From: Capitella teleta
Taxonomy: Eukaryota; Annelida; Polychaeta; Capitellidae
Reading direction: 5' to 3'
NCBI GenBank assembly: GCA_000328365.1
Contig: KB306104.1
Coordinates: 386,439-450,438 of the forward strand
DNA: 64,000 nt
Shown: piece by piece, positions 25,601 to 45,492 of the stretch
Layout: each line of letters opens with the position of its first letter
How positions within the stretch are numbered: position 1 is the stretch's first letter
The notes under the pieces: generated by a model
Databases searched by the model: none
The model's input: only the letters and a program-made list of their open reading frames with translations
What the model was told of the DNA's origin: nothing
Program-made: the position numbers and the translations under genes

Positions 25601-28600
25601 AACGGTGTACACATTAAGTATGCATGCATCTCATTAACGGCGATATTTTGCAAATACCTGGATGAGAAACCTCCTCGGTCGGCTAAAGAGAGATCAGAGT
25701 TTCATTGGCGCCGTTTACAAAGGCAGTGAGATGATATCCGAATTTAGACAACGAAAGTGTGTATCCAGGTATTGTATACCGCAGAGTGCTATCCTGTATT
25801 TGATTTATTCGAGAGCAAGTTGTAATTATGTGCGTCGTCTTTCTAGAGCGAGGGTTGCTTGTGCTTCGACCCTGCTCGTTCGCCGTCACTGCCTGCACCC
25901 GATTGCTTCGGCCGCGTTTACCTCCAATCAGAACGAATTCAGCATTCAGCATTCGCTATGATTGACAGCTAATACACATCCGGCTCTGATCGCTTTGGAG
26001 TTTATGCAGCAGCAGCGGCGGATTTTTTTTCCTTCTTCTCAGGTGAGAAATAGAAGAAGAAAAAAATGAATAAAAAATAATTCCATTCACTCACGCGGCA
26101 TCCTGGGAGGAACGACAGAGAGTCATCATGGCTCAGAGATATGCGGCACAGCGTCCGGCACCGAGTTGAGTAACGCGAGTATCCAGTGACTAGGATCAGT
26201 TGCAATACATGTTAATCCGCGGAGGAGTCGACATGCGAGGGAGACAGGCGCACTGGATGAAAGGCGAGGGTTCGGGCACAAGCGGCGGACTTCACTCGGT
26301 CTTTATGCACCTTGTTTACCGAGGGGGATGCCGGGCACAGGGCCCGTCGATTGCGCAAATACGGGCATGCAGATCGATGCACCCTGTGCGCTGATTGGTT
26401 GAGCGCTGTACCATGTGCTCGCTGAGCCCCGCCCATCGCCCCGCCCCTTGCTTACCATTGGTTCCAGGCGTGCCTCGCAGAACCTTGCAAGCAGGAGGTT
26501 GCTCTCTTACGTGCTGTATGAGGCAGTAGAGATGCTGAACGTGCTCGCATTGTGAAATCTAGGGACTGCGGGAAGGCAGCATGCGCGCGTATCATCTCGC
26601 TCTGTAGACACGCCTACTTCGGGTGCACTCTTTTGAAAATCAATAGTCAAGTTTACATTTCGCGTATATACAATATGGCTCAATGCACGAATGGTGATCT
26701 TAGTATTTACAATTGTATTTCAACTTTTGTTATACGTTTATCAACAAACGGAGCAACGGTTCCTCGCTTTTGAGTACTGTTATTCACGCATATACAACGA
26801 TATACACATTATACCGACTAATTGGCTGACTGAAATGCGATACATTTTTCTGATCGCGTTTAACTTTCTGTTTCATTTCCAACAGCTTCCGTGTACAAGA
26901 GAACTGTTCGCATGCATCTCACAATAGAGCTATGAGTTGAGCTTATAAAATCGTCAATCGGGAAAAACAACATTAATTAAAACAGAAGAGAGGGGGTGAG
27001 TACCCACTTGTGCATTTCTTACTCAGATAACATAAACAGCATAACATTAAACAAGTTTTCTTACATGAACAGATACAGTTTTTAACAATAACAATGTAAC
27101 TTTTACCAAATTTCGCTGAATCATCAAACATGAAGGGAATTGAAACGAAATTGGCGAACGACAAAATGAGGAGAAAGTTGTGGAAAAGAGGGCAAGATGT
27201 GGGTGTGGTTCTGAATCCATCACAATTATGATTAAATGTTTGCAATGAACGTCAATTTCATTTTGTGAGCAATTCAGCCAAATTTACGAGGAATGTGTTG
27301 AATATCATTCAATTAGGACATTAAGTGATAAATTAACATCAACACCCGATGCGAAATAATTTGACTTATAATGTGTGCAAATTGAAAGGAAATGTTACCA
27401 TAGGCATGCGTAGGATATATTCGGCAAATCTCTCAAATGTATCGTTGTACAAACTACGCTGATATTTACAACAACGCTTTAAAATTAGAATTTTACGACC
27501 ATGAAACCATGATACCACTGGCAGAAAATCATATATATTAAACCATATAAGTCTGATATGTATACGCAGACATTGTGCCTCATGCATGCATGTGAGCAGA
27601 GTGCCTCATGCATGCATATGAGCAGAGTGCTCGTGTACTCGGAAAACAAAAAGGGTTTCGCTGCAATTGGGGCTAACGAGGCTTGTTTGTTTGCCGTGAA
27701 CGTTGAACGAAGCCGTCTGGCGAATCCTTTGATCCGAATCGATCGCCATTCGCTGTTTGTTCACTTCAAAGCCGGTTCGGGATGCACCACGACAATCGCA
27801 TGAGAACACAACCCATTGTTAAGCAATTGATATGACATGTACAAACAACCAGCATCTCTCACTATTGTGCTCATATATAATTATATATACTTGCATGCTA
27901 ATATGCGTATAATTCATGTAATTTCATCTGTAAATCTTGCAATACCAGTAAAAGGTTGGGTTAATTATTTAATATGTAAACAAAAAGCAGTTATTTAGAA
28001 TGTGTAGTTCTGTTTATGTATGCTTTATGTGCATCAGAGTATTCCTGAGCGGAGATGCTTCGAGATCCAACTGATCCAAATAGACCCATACGATGACGTA
28101 ATTATTCCCCCGATTCCTGGAATTCCTTGCGCGATCACACGCGTGAAAACGCCGCAGCATCACCGTGTGCACGGCGTCTCCTGGATTAGGCACCGCACCC
28201 GCAAGAACCAAGAAGGTTAAAAAAAAAAAAAAAAAAAAAAATAATAATAATCACAGATGCACGTTTATAACGAACGCGTAGAAGATAATGTTATTTTCGC
28301 ATCTCGTTAGTAACTCGTGCACGTGAAATAATTATCTTCTGGCCTCCTGCGAATAATTGCATTACTACATAGTGTATAGTTATAGCACATATAGAGGTCA
28401 ATATGCTCTTATTCCCAGAACACATACTTACACCAGAATAGAGATATACTACGAGGGAACCAGTGACTAGTATACGATATCATTAACGAGTAGAGAAGTG
28501 AGGTAGAAATATAATTTATTCCGCGTGGATACTACGTGTAAACGTACTAGAAGTAATGGGGACAATACGCACACTACCCCCAACCCCTCCCCCTTTCCAT

Positions 28601-31049
28601 CATTGCCCCACAACCTCCCAAAAGAGGAAGGTGGTCTAGCTTGGGTAGGGAAAGATGAAAGACGAAAGTGCGAAAATATTTCTCTGTGTTCTTTCATTTG
28701 AATTCCTTGAATTTGTGCCAACTTCTTATACAAAATTATGACCCATTGTGCAAATCTAATTTTAAGCAACGAGAACATTTTTACCTTATATATAATCTGT
28801 TTATGACATATAATGTAATAAACATAATATATTCTGTCTGAATTTATCAGCTGCGATGAAAATTTCCGTGTCCATATGAGTATATATACAAAAACATTCC
28901 CTTCCTCCTGATATGTGGACCTATATTTACAATCGAGGCAAGTCAACCAAAACAGCAATTAACCAAAACAACATATATTGCAGATGACAAACATACGTGC
29001 ACGTACAATACCGCATCATAATTTCCATTCAGAGCACTGACACAGTCTAAACAGCTCAGGTAAACGAACGATAAAGATTTTTTTTTTTTAAATATCCTTG
29101 GTTGATTGCATAACTTTTACAAAGGAAACTGATCAATTCATAATGAAAGGGTCGTAAACTCTCCCTTGGAGCATCATTACAGCCCATTACCTCATCACTT
29201 ACCTGACCCCTACCTGGCTGCATCCGGTAAGGCACACGCCTCCCTGCCTCCACCCCCGCCCCTCACCTCAGGCTAATCACCCTCCACATGCCATCCATAA
29301 GAGGAGCGCATCCCACCATGCACTTTCATTCAATTATAGGGTCCATATACATCGGTTACGTAATGTTGTTTATCGTTAAAACGAGTTACCTGTGATTCAC
29401 AATATCAGCTGCGGATGCTACTGTCATCTCCACGGGGCTCTTAGTTTCCGCGAATGAAACACCTTTTGTGTCATCTGTTTATGGCATGATCATGCCATGC
29501 ACAGGTTTATAAAGAGGTGAATCAGTTTGCCAGAATCCACGCGGCAAAGGTGAGATAAGCCAAAAAGAAGAAAGATATCGATGCAAAGTTCAGTCCAAGA
29601 ACAGGTAGACAGCGAGGCGCCTGAACTTCATGTCGCTCAGGTACTCACTACACCTGACTTTACTTGTGATACATCAACACCTTGATACTCCAAACTTGCA
29701 TATCTAAAAGTTCAATCTCTCAGGTGAAGAACCTGTGAGTTCAGTCACCTCTGCAATTGGATCTCTCTCACGTGGGACAAAGCACACAACATATTTCTCA
29801 CAATTGGTATGAGTTCCTCTAGCAAGTACTCACTGTAGATCAGATGTAGGTGTATACTTGACAAAAGAAAAAAAGTTCAAAAGTTCTGCAGTGGAGAGAT
29901 GAGAGGGTAGCGGCGAGGATGTGAAGCGGACCAATCGCACTTTCATTCATAAATCAGAATTCCTTATCAGCGAATTACGCTCAATGCAAACACCATTTCA
30001 CACCTGCCTCAAGCAGCCAATCTATAACTTCCGTCACATATGCTCCATTTCGCCGAGATAACGTAATTATCCGCATATGAACACGTGTGAAATGCCTCAC
30101 AAATGCCGTCTCCTGTATTCATAATTTAAAACAAGCATCTCAATATTTCACTAATCAATTATCACAAATCGTAAATTCATAATTATTTCTCTTCCTCATT
30201 TCACTCCTCCTAATCCTCTGTCACCTCCTCCTCTACCCCTTATGCAATGATATATTATACCTCCACCCACACATGTACCTATGCCTGCATTCCATTATGC
30301 ATGAGGCCTTTTCCGTCACTGTATAGACCTCTCGCTCTATAATCCCAATGTAGAGTATAAGCCTAGAATACATCCCAGCCTCCAGCAAGGCCTCCACACG
30401 CAGAGGAGCTACCTGTTCTTGACACCTGTGAACACTTGAAGAAACCGCAAAGAGGAAACAAGCACATAGAAGATGATCACTGAGTCAATGCTTCTCTTCA
30501 CTCGACACTTTGCCGTTCTCGACTGAGAAATGCTCAGGTTGCAATGCGCGGAAATCGAGATTATTTGCTCTCCAAGACTCGGAATGTAAGCACTAAGCAA
30601 GAAATGCCAGCCATCAAATTGGCAGGTATACATATACATGTAGACTATACTACTATACTGCACACTGCCCGATACAGGTGACAGCGTCTGACAGGTAAAT
30701 ACATCAAAACTGAATCACGACACGGGCACCTTATTTTTCATACATATTTTTCATATATACATTTTTTTTTATCCTTCTTGGTGCTTGAGTATAAGACAGT
30801 GAAGTGAATCAAGTATTCTTATTAACGCCTTCCATAATCCCTCCTCAAGGATCCCTCGAGGCCCTCCGTCCTCCACCTCCATGAGCCTCCTCCTCCTCTT
30901 CCTCCTCCACCTCCTGCATGTTCGCCCGGGGCACGCGCATTTGGCGAGCAAGTGACGCCGCATTATCGCCCAGGAAGTACGAACATCTTTTCGCCGTCTT
31001 CGCAATTGAAGGAGGCTAAATTAAGTGGAAAACGCAGCCTTCAATTAGC
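22622..31049. other. Gene-free stretch upstream of sim
   Basis: No coding exon with a recognisable domain was found. The sim promoter or a 5' UTR exon is expected here but was not located. ACGTG-containing sites lie near 22751 and 22909, and a POU-like palindrome at 22851. GC-rich patches occur around 23300-23800 and 26200-26480, and a poly-A run at about 28219-28240. Confidence 0.45.
22851..22866. promoter_or_regulatory. 16-bp palindrome resembling a POU dimer site
   Basis: TCATGAATATTCATGA is a perfect palindrome about 285 bp upstream of the sim ATG. Its core, ATGAATATTCAT, resembles the palindromic sites bound by POU-factor dimers. Binding is inferred from the sequence only. Confidence 0.3.
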
Positions 31050-31300
31050 GAGCTGCCAGTCGATCCCCTCCACTGGCTGCGTGCGACCCGCACGCTCCGT
31101 GCATGTGCCGCGAGGGCCAGGGGTCGGGCGCCGGGTCCTGTGCGGTGGCCTCCCGCGGGGACGATGCATGGCAGAGAGCGGCGTCAGGGGGCGCTGTCAG
31201 GTGCGAAGAAGGCGGCCGACGATGGCTTATGTAATCCACCGTGCATCAATTAAGCGCACTGTACGACGCAGAACCCGATGCGCATGCGTCATATGTGCAC
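31050..31300. other. GC-rich, CpG-rich island in the gene desert
   Basis: This block is sharply more GC- and CpG-rich than its AT-rich surroundings. It has no supported exon. A GCGCATGCG palindrome (NRF1-like) lies near 31279. An unannotated promoter or conserved enhancer is possible. Confidence 0.4.
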
Positions 31301-32128
31301 ACGTGACCTCTTGCCTCATTGCATAACATGATCATAATTATAAGTACTTAATCATGTCTTCATCTTCAGGTAACAAGCGTCAATTGCATCTCTTGTGAAC
31401 GTTAAAATAATCTCCATCTTTATTAAAAAAGTGAAAATGGAGGCTTAATTAAATAACGAGTTGTGATGTGTAATTATCGCAAAAGCAATTGAAGTGTTGT
31501 TCACGGAGACTCACGATCATAACGCACCCCAGTTTAATTGTGCATGGAGTGTAAATTACTAGTAGTCATCACAGTCACTTGTATGTACCTTGTAATATTA
31601 GTATATACAATGGGCATCGAGATATACATGTATAATAATAATAATAATGCTTATAGAAGAAACTCAAATACGTGTGAGCATAATTATATCGTAATAATGA
31701 AGGTAGAGTATTCTACTTGTAGAGTGTATGCATGTATATTGTTATACAATACATGTATAATTGTTATGGCTGTGAAATAAAAGGCCCCCACCCCGCGACC
31801 TCTCCCCTCAGCCGACTTAGACAGGTGAAGGGATCACCTTGTGCTTTGATCTTGGCGGCATGCAGTCGCGGATCTTTTTGTCTTGCAAATGAGTGTTGAC
31901 CCAAAGCGATCGCTCTGACAACCCTCCTATACGAAGCAACTCCTCTTTCTCCCTCTCCCCTGTCAGCCCAAACCGACGACCTCTCATCCTCTCTTCCCCA
32001 TTTCACTTCTCTTCGATCTAAAGGGGAATCGTACGCGTGACCTTTGGATGACCCTGCGCTGATCGCTTTGATCATTGCGCTATTGTCGGCTCGATGTTGC
32101 AATCACTCAAACACGTATGCCACTGTAA

Positions 32129-38687
<6,559 letters not shown>

Positions 38688-38723
38688 GGGTCAGGGTCAT
38701 CAGGGTCATCAGGGTCAGGGTCA
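38688..38723. promoter_or_regulatory. Five-fold GGGTCA direct-repeat array
   Basis: Five GGGTCA hexamers occur in 36 bp (38688, 38694, 38703, 38712, 38718) with spacers 0, 3, 3, 0; both 3-base spacers read TCA. GGGTCA is a nuclear-receptor half-site, so DR0 and DR3 arrangements are present. A young 9-bp tandem repeat explains it equally well. Confidence 0.45.
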
Positions 38724-40049
38724 ATACTTCCTTACTTGGTTGCGTCGATCTCGTTCCCGCAGAGACTGGATTGTCTGTTTGGATACAATGTATAGCATAT
38801 ATATCATCATATATACCATATATATATTTATATGGTTGCCATCTGACAAAAGATACAGAGCCGTAAACGCTAAAACATAAATAAATAAAAAAGATTGATG
38901 CACTTAGGCCCCCACGACGATGTGACGATCCTCTAGTCAAAAGTGCGTGAGTGAGTGAGTGTGAGTGAGTGACAAACTGACAATTACTAGTAAGTAAGGC
39001 AGGTGTAATTTAACATGTGTGATATTTTAGATTTACACGTACACCTTATATTTTCATTCACGAGAACTCCTTGAGCATCTCTTGCTATAAGATATAATTA
39101 TATGGCGGATTTACATGTACCCTGGTATACGTGTATGCGTGTTCAATGGCTCCCTGGTCATATATATAATGACACAGGCAGACACCAATGACGGGTGGTA
39201 TCTCATTGGCTGCTATTTATAGTAACATTTAGTCAACTGATCGTATTCAGCAAACATTGTGAATTCATTTTCACTCGCCTCGCCTTGTGAGCCATCTTGG
39301 GAATTCCAAGTGACGTCGTGTGAAATCGAGCGAAATGGATGTACCAAAATAGGGGGGGAGTTTTCATCGGTGTGTGCCGGTACTTCTTTCCAGTAGCGCC
39401 GGAGACCAGTGAAGTATGCGTGTATAGGTACTAGTATACATACCGACAATTGCATTTATTATATAAGTGTTTTGAATAATAATTGTTTGTTTTTTTTTTT
39501 TGTACTAAAAGTATAAAACGTGCATGTTGCAGTTTAAAACTACACACATTTATCGGAGAACGCATATTTATAGCAATTCTGACAACAGACGCTAAATTAG
39601 ACATGCACTCTGTATACCTGAGGCAGGAGCTGTTCGGGGTCTTGGTGAGAATATATAGCATTATTCAATTGCATCAACGTGTATATCTTTCTTCAGAGTT
39701 GCTTCTACGATTATCCAATTTAGCTGAGCACACATCCTGTCGACGTAGCCACTGATGAAAGCGTCGCTTGATCGTCGTCCGATTGATGAAGTCGACCAAG
39801 GCGAGCTTCGTCATGAAGTTCAAACAGGCGGCGTGACATCTGCGTGGTTGCGCGCGCAGTTATTGCTTCGTCGGAACGTCCGCTCTTCCTTCCTCTCGCT
39901 TTTAAACCGCGAAAGAAGAAAGGTTCGATTCGCCTTCTGTTGCAGGACCAAGCTCATATATACAGGCATTAATCGTAAATGTTATCGTAAAGGCAAAGGT
40001 GGATTTTTACGGAAATAGATTGCAAGTTCACTCGGTAGTCCGAGACAAG

Positions 40050-40260
40050 AATCGCAAAAAATGGCGGCCAGCGAAGCAAAGTCAATCCCGAAGCTTTTCC
40101 GTCGAGAAAAACGATGCAAAGTTGACACAGAGGTCTCCCTGATTCGTGATTGAAGCGAACGGCGCTGAGATCATGCGCAGAAGCCGACCAAGAGCAGATG
40201 ATGCGACCGGAAGTCAATGGCCGCCTTCACGGCGCCGGCGCCGTAAGTTTGCGCGTAGAA
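40050..40260 (+). promoter_or_regulatory. TATA-less promoter-like motif cluster
   Basis: A GC-rich block holds a YY1-like AAAATGGCGGCC (about 40057), an NRF1-like CATGCGCA (about 40173), an ETS-like ACCGGAAGT (about 40205) and a possible splice donor GTAAGT after GGCGCC (about 40243). The arrangement resembles the start of a housekeeping gene read rightwards, but no downstream coding exon was recognised. Confidence 0.25.
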
Positions 40261-41942
40261 AAAGAGTTGGACCGACAAAAAATTATATTTTGCCGACCGT
40301 GCGCTTGAATGAAGAGAGACAATCAAAAGGCTAGGCACAGATTGCGAGTTCCAATAAACGCTCATCATTTCGCTGTTTGTTGACCGGCGAAATATTCCGC
40401 TTTCATCTTAGAAGGAAGTTCGCCTTTTTCTCACTGTTTTCGCTATTAGTTCTTCTTTTGGAGGTCAAAGAAGAGAGAAAAGTGTTTACCTGGTACTCGA
40501 ATTGTACAATATGTCCATGACGACGAGAGATTATTACGGACTGAAAAAAGTTACAAAAAAAAGTTGTTAAAACACAAATATGTATTCCACCCTATAACGA
40601 ATTCCATTTAAACGCCAATTACGGATTGCAGAGAGTATTTAGAATACATTTCGGATAACGCCTATAATATTTACGATTAATTATGAGTAATATATGCATT
40701 GATTCATGATTCAGTGAGTCACAATGATAATTATAAGAAAAATAAACAAGAATATAATATTAATAATAATAATAATAATAATTACACAAAGTAAAATGAA
40801 AAGAACAGAAGAGGGCAGGACACAAAGGAAAAGATAAATAATTGCCTATGATAGGATATTTAAATATCTACAGATTTTTATTTATTTATTTATTAAAATT
40901 CATGCCATAAAAACGACAACGGTAAATAATAAAAGGCATGGCCCACAAAAAATTATTCACATCAAAATTAAATTTGTTAAAAATAATTATAATGAGAATG
41001 AATAAAAGTGATAAAGACGTAAAAATAGTATTGTCGTGTGAATTAAAAACGATCAAGTGAAATGGTAAAAACCAGAACATCTACAAAATGACGTCATGGT
41101 GCAAGAGTTAAAAACATTAAAATGATGATCCAATTTATAAAAATGAATTTTTTTTTTTTTGGGCGATAAAATTAGTATGTGTACTTATTATTCTTCGTTA
41201 ATCCTCAGAAATAAAAAGTAAACACGCTCATTGTAGTTCATCACTTTCATCCATTTTTTTTTTTTTTTCTATCCTACGTCTGGATTGCTGAATTAACAGG
41301 ATTATTCAGAGTGATTTTACAGAGTGATTCAAAAGCTAACAAGTAATTGATTTTTCAATGTCAAGTAAGGTGTCGCAAGAATGCTTTTTTATCTGAAACT
41401 GCGCTAAATAGCCTATATAGCCTATATAGTATTTATGATAATTCTCATTTATAGTTTGAGTAACCTCAGATCTAGTTAATTATGTCATTTTTTTCATCGT
41501 TTTCTTCTCCAAATTGGTTTACAATTACGCGCTATTATTATAGTAACGCGCATTACTTTTCACTCTTAAGAATGCATTGTCATCGTAATAACACGATACA
41601 GGTGAGCGTGTCCTTGTTGTAATATTCATTGGATCCTTAATATCTCATGGATGGCGATCAAACGGTATTCGTTGTTTACTTTTTTTGATCATTCACACAC
41701 AAAACAGAAAAAAAAAGGCAAAATCAATAAAATCTCAAAGTTTAATTTGAAATCAATTTATATGCAATCATCCAAAGTATAGAGAACAAAGAGAAGATCG
41801 TCAAATTGAGGATGAAGGAATCTCCAGGCAATGAAGAGAGGGGGGGGGTGTTGCTTCCTGCTCATGTCAACATGCACCTCTGTCGTGATTGAGACTCAGC
41901 CTATCATTGCCATGGAAACCGAAATGAACGCATTGTGCTCTG

Positions 41943-41982
<40 letters not shown>

Positions 41983-42940
41983 TGCTTGTGAGTGAATCTG
42001 GCCATCTGGTGCTGTCGGATGTCGTGTACGTACACATTATACCGGGTACTCAATGCATTCTGGTCATCGGGGGTCGAACAGACCCTTCGCCGTTCATTTC
42101 GTTACTCCGAAGATACGCGGCATAGAAAAAGAACAGCAGAAGATGTTCCTCCTTCATTCAATTAGTGCTTTAAAGTTATACAAACAGGTGATGCAGCATC
42201 ATTTGACTTGCATGTACACACAGCAAAGTAATGTCATTGCATACACCATAGTACTCCTTGCGCCATTCGCGTTCACCTTACGCACATATACATGCAATTC
42301 CAGCCTGCCGTTTTACGCAGGAGTGACCAGTGCCCAGTTTGCAGCGCGTGCCTGCGAGCCAATGGTCCGAATGAGCTGCTCCTGGAGGTTGATCTCACTG
42401 AAGAGGTTTCGCATTTCGCCCTAAGCCCATCGCTCGATGCTTGAGGCCACTTTGCAAGCGCGAACTGCTGTCCATTGATGTTTGAGGATGTGTCCATTCA
42501 GCCTGGCGATCGTTTAGTGGACACGAGATCAGACGACAATCTGAAAGAGAAACCTTCTCATCTTCGGGCGGCGTGTTTAACCCCTTCCCCTATCGTTATG
42601 GATGTTTGGACAGGATTCAAAGAAGCACAAAGATACACTTTGAGGGGCAATCGACTGCTCTTAGGCGCAATCTATAGATCCATTGTATCTATGGGCATGT
42701 AACGCATGTCTTACGCAGGGCTGGTCAGTGTGGGACGTGCGTAATTTGATTTCCTGAGGGTCAGTGTAATCTATAGGTTAATTCCGCATTGCACAACTTC
42801 ATGTGCAGTATATATTATATGCGACTCGTTTAAACATTCGACAAGGGAGCTCTTGAAATGATGAAATATGTTCCCATCATCCAAATCGAGAAACGGAAAA
42901 CTTCATCATGCAATACGCAGTTCATCGGGTTTTTATTTTT

Positions 42941-42976
<36 letters not shown>

Positions 42977-43181
42977 GTATTCCAAGAATTGACCAACCTT
43001 CGACAACAGGGGGTTCCTGGAATCCTGGGAAGTTGAGGTCATTATATAATTTATGTGCATCTCCTTAAATGATCCGATTTTCATATTATTCCTATTTTAC
43101 GAATCAATGTACACGGTATGCGTATTTACAGGATCACTGACTCGCGTATATTATGGCTTTTGAGGCTAATCAATTTCGCGC

Positions 43182-43560
43182 ATCAATGCCTTAAAATCAA
43201 TGCCTTAAAATCAATGCCTTAAAATCAATGCCTTAAAATCAATGCCTTGAAATCAATGCCTTAAAATCAATGCCTTAAAATCAATGCCTTAAAATCAATG
43301 CCTTAAAATCAATGCCTTAAAATCAACGCCTTAAAATCAATGCCTTAAAATCAATGCCTTAAAATCAATGCCTTAAAATCAATGCCTTGAAATCAATGCC
43401 TTAAAATCAATGCCTTAAAATCAATGCCTTAAAATCAATGCCTTAAAATCAATGCCTTAAAATCAATGCCTTAAAATCAATGCCTTAAAATCAATGCCTT
43501 AAAATCAATGCCTTAAAATCAATGCCTTAAAATCAATGCCTTAGTCAATGCCTTAAAATA
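43182..43560. repeat. Minisatellite, 14-bp unit, about 27 copies
   Basis: The unit AATGCCTTAAAATC is repeated nearly perfectly. Rare variants are CCTTGAAATC (twice, exactly 140 bp or ten units apart) and AACGCC (once). The last unit is a shortened TTAGTC variant. High identity points to recent expansion. Confidence 0.95.
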
Positions 43561-45492
43561 AATTTCAACATCAAGCTTCAGTGTGCATGTAATTTCCTAG
43601 AAGCCCCAAAGAACTTTCTTCCTTATGTTTACCATTGATTAAATTTGGGGATCCGGAATCTTGCATGGTCATTGGGCAATGCCCAGGCACGTCTTTCGAT
43701 GGACGATATGTTGAATCATTATATCACACGTTTAGTTTATTTTCAAAGCTACTTTGGCTTCCAAAAGAAAGAGTAGTAATGGTGGATGCCATTGCGCAGC
43801 ACTATATTGTCTCAAACTCTCAATCTGTGCCCAGTTTAAATGAACCTCTGTCTTTTAGTAGTATTCAAAGGGTAAAGACTAAAAGTTCTCTTGTTTTCAC
43901 GCACACAAATGACACTGGAGGTTATAACAGTTATGATGACAATACACATGGGGCTCAACAGAATGACGACGACGTGCTGCTGTGTTGATGTCATGCGAGC
44001 GTTTGCATCAACATGGCCGCCGTGCCAGATGCGATGTCAATCGTGACAATTCTGCAAAAAGAGGATTTCTCATTCTCGATAATGGCTGAAGCATAATGTT
44101 TCTGTTCATTTAATATCAACGCAATCAACTACGGTTCACGTGGACATTAAAGTGTCGCCTTTGATCTTGTACATTCTGAGATACACCATTATTCACCTGT
44201 ATGTCTGTTTCTCCTGTTTCGGACATCAACAGATTATCTTCTGCATGGTGACATTGACTTCTTGAATTCTGCGTTGCATATAATTATTCTTGCATTACTT
44301 TTTTTTCATAACTATTATCTCCATGAAATTAGTTTGATTCGCGATACAAACTTTTTGTGACTCCCTTTGTTCTGTTCGTTGCGTTCAATGTCATCCGTCA
44401 GTCAATCCATGTATTTTACATGAAGATGCGTCTCCATAAATGCATGTCATTGATTGGGTTAAGTTTATGTGGGGTGGATGTACACAGCAATTTATAATTC
44501 ATGGTTCGCTGTATAACATTATGTCATGAGAGAAACCTCTCTGCTGTTTTAATTACAGGATCTTAAATTGCAAAATAAATCAGTGAACTAATTGTGTTTG
44601 TTGTTCTCCCTTGTGCATATTGGAAGTGCGATTTTATTCGCAACCTCTGCACAGGAAGGACAGTACAGTTATACTCGCCCTTCCCCTCCCCCTCATGACG
44701 TGAATTGATATCCTGCATGCAATACCATATTATTAAGCACTCGCTTCTGGTTGATTTCACAGTGAACCATGAACGCATTCCAGTCAAGTACAGCACTTTG
44801 TTTCAATCGCAATTAGCCTACGCCTACAAGCATCCTCTAAACCCTTCTAATCACAGAAAAACTTGGCATAGACAAGAATAAAAGCAACGCTGCCCCGATT
44901 CTCGGAGCAAACGAAAAAGCCGCACACAGGTTTTTTCCGAAGCTTTTTTCTCTTTCGTCATTCGAAGATTGTGAGCCAAAACAAACAGTAAAGGATAAAA
45001 GAAAGATTGCAGAGATGCAATGTGGGGAGAGGGGGGCATCGAGCAATAGGAGCTTTGCTATTAAGCGATCCAATAAAGAGAATCGACATCGGGCAGACAT
45101 GCTGTCTCCAAAGCATAAACAGCTCTTAATACCATTCAACCAGGCGCTCTTTTCGGGTATCAAGCATTACAATAAAGGGGTTTTATACCATTTCCAATTG
45201 GAAGTGCACCGTGATGCCCTCAGTATAGCTGCCGGGCTCCAGTGGGTTATGCAGTATATCGCATACGATGTAAAAGTTCATTCGATTTCCATACCCTATA
45301 CAAAACGCAACAAAATTAATCCACGTGACTACATGTACATCATTTATTGAGACTAATCTACATAAAGATCAAATCAATAATAGGCTACCCTAAACAGTTT
45401 ATGCAATGAACGGGACTTTCATTTCCAGGTATATATTACAGTGTCATGATATACCACAGAACACCACAATTCGATTCATTTTTGCTGCTGAC

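Larger units (their letters stand above)
38724..45492. other. Gene-free stretch
   Basis: No exon matching a known family was found. It contains short TGAG/GAGT repeats (about 38944-38972), AAT repeats near 40760-40782, A- and T-runs (41945-41980 and 42950-42976) and the minisatellite at 43182-43560. An unrecognised 117-codon open frame (about 43635-43988, plus) lacks a clear ATG or splice context. Confidence 0.4.

Noticed and set aside
31764-32102. 112-codon minus-strand open frame in the gene desert
   Set aside because: No recognised domain or clear splice structure; the frame is probably open by chance in a GC-richer block.
43182-43560. Possible CRISPR-like array
   Set aside because: The 14-bp units are contiguous with no spacers, and the sequence is a eukaryotic minisatellite.
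43635-43988. 117-codon open frame downstream of the minisatellite
   Set aside because: It opens on TTG rather than ATG, shows no recognised domain and has no clear splice or promoter context; kept only as an unexplained frame.
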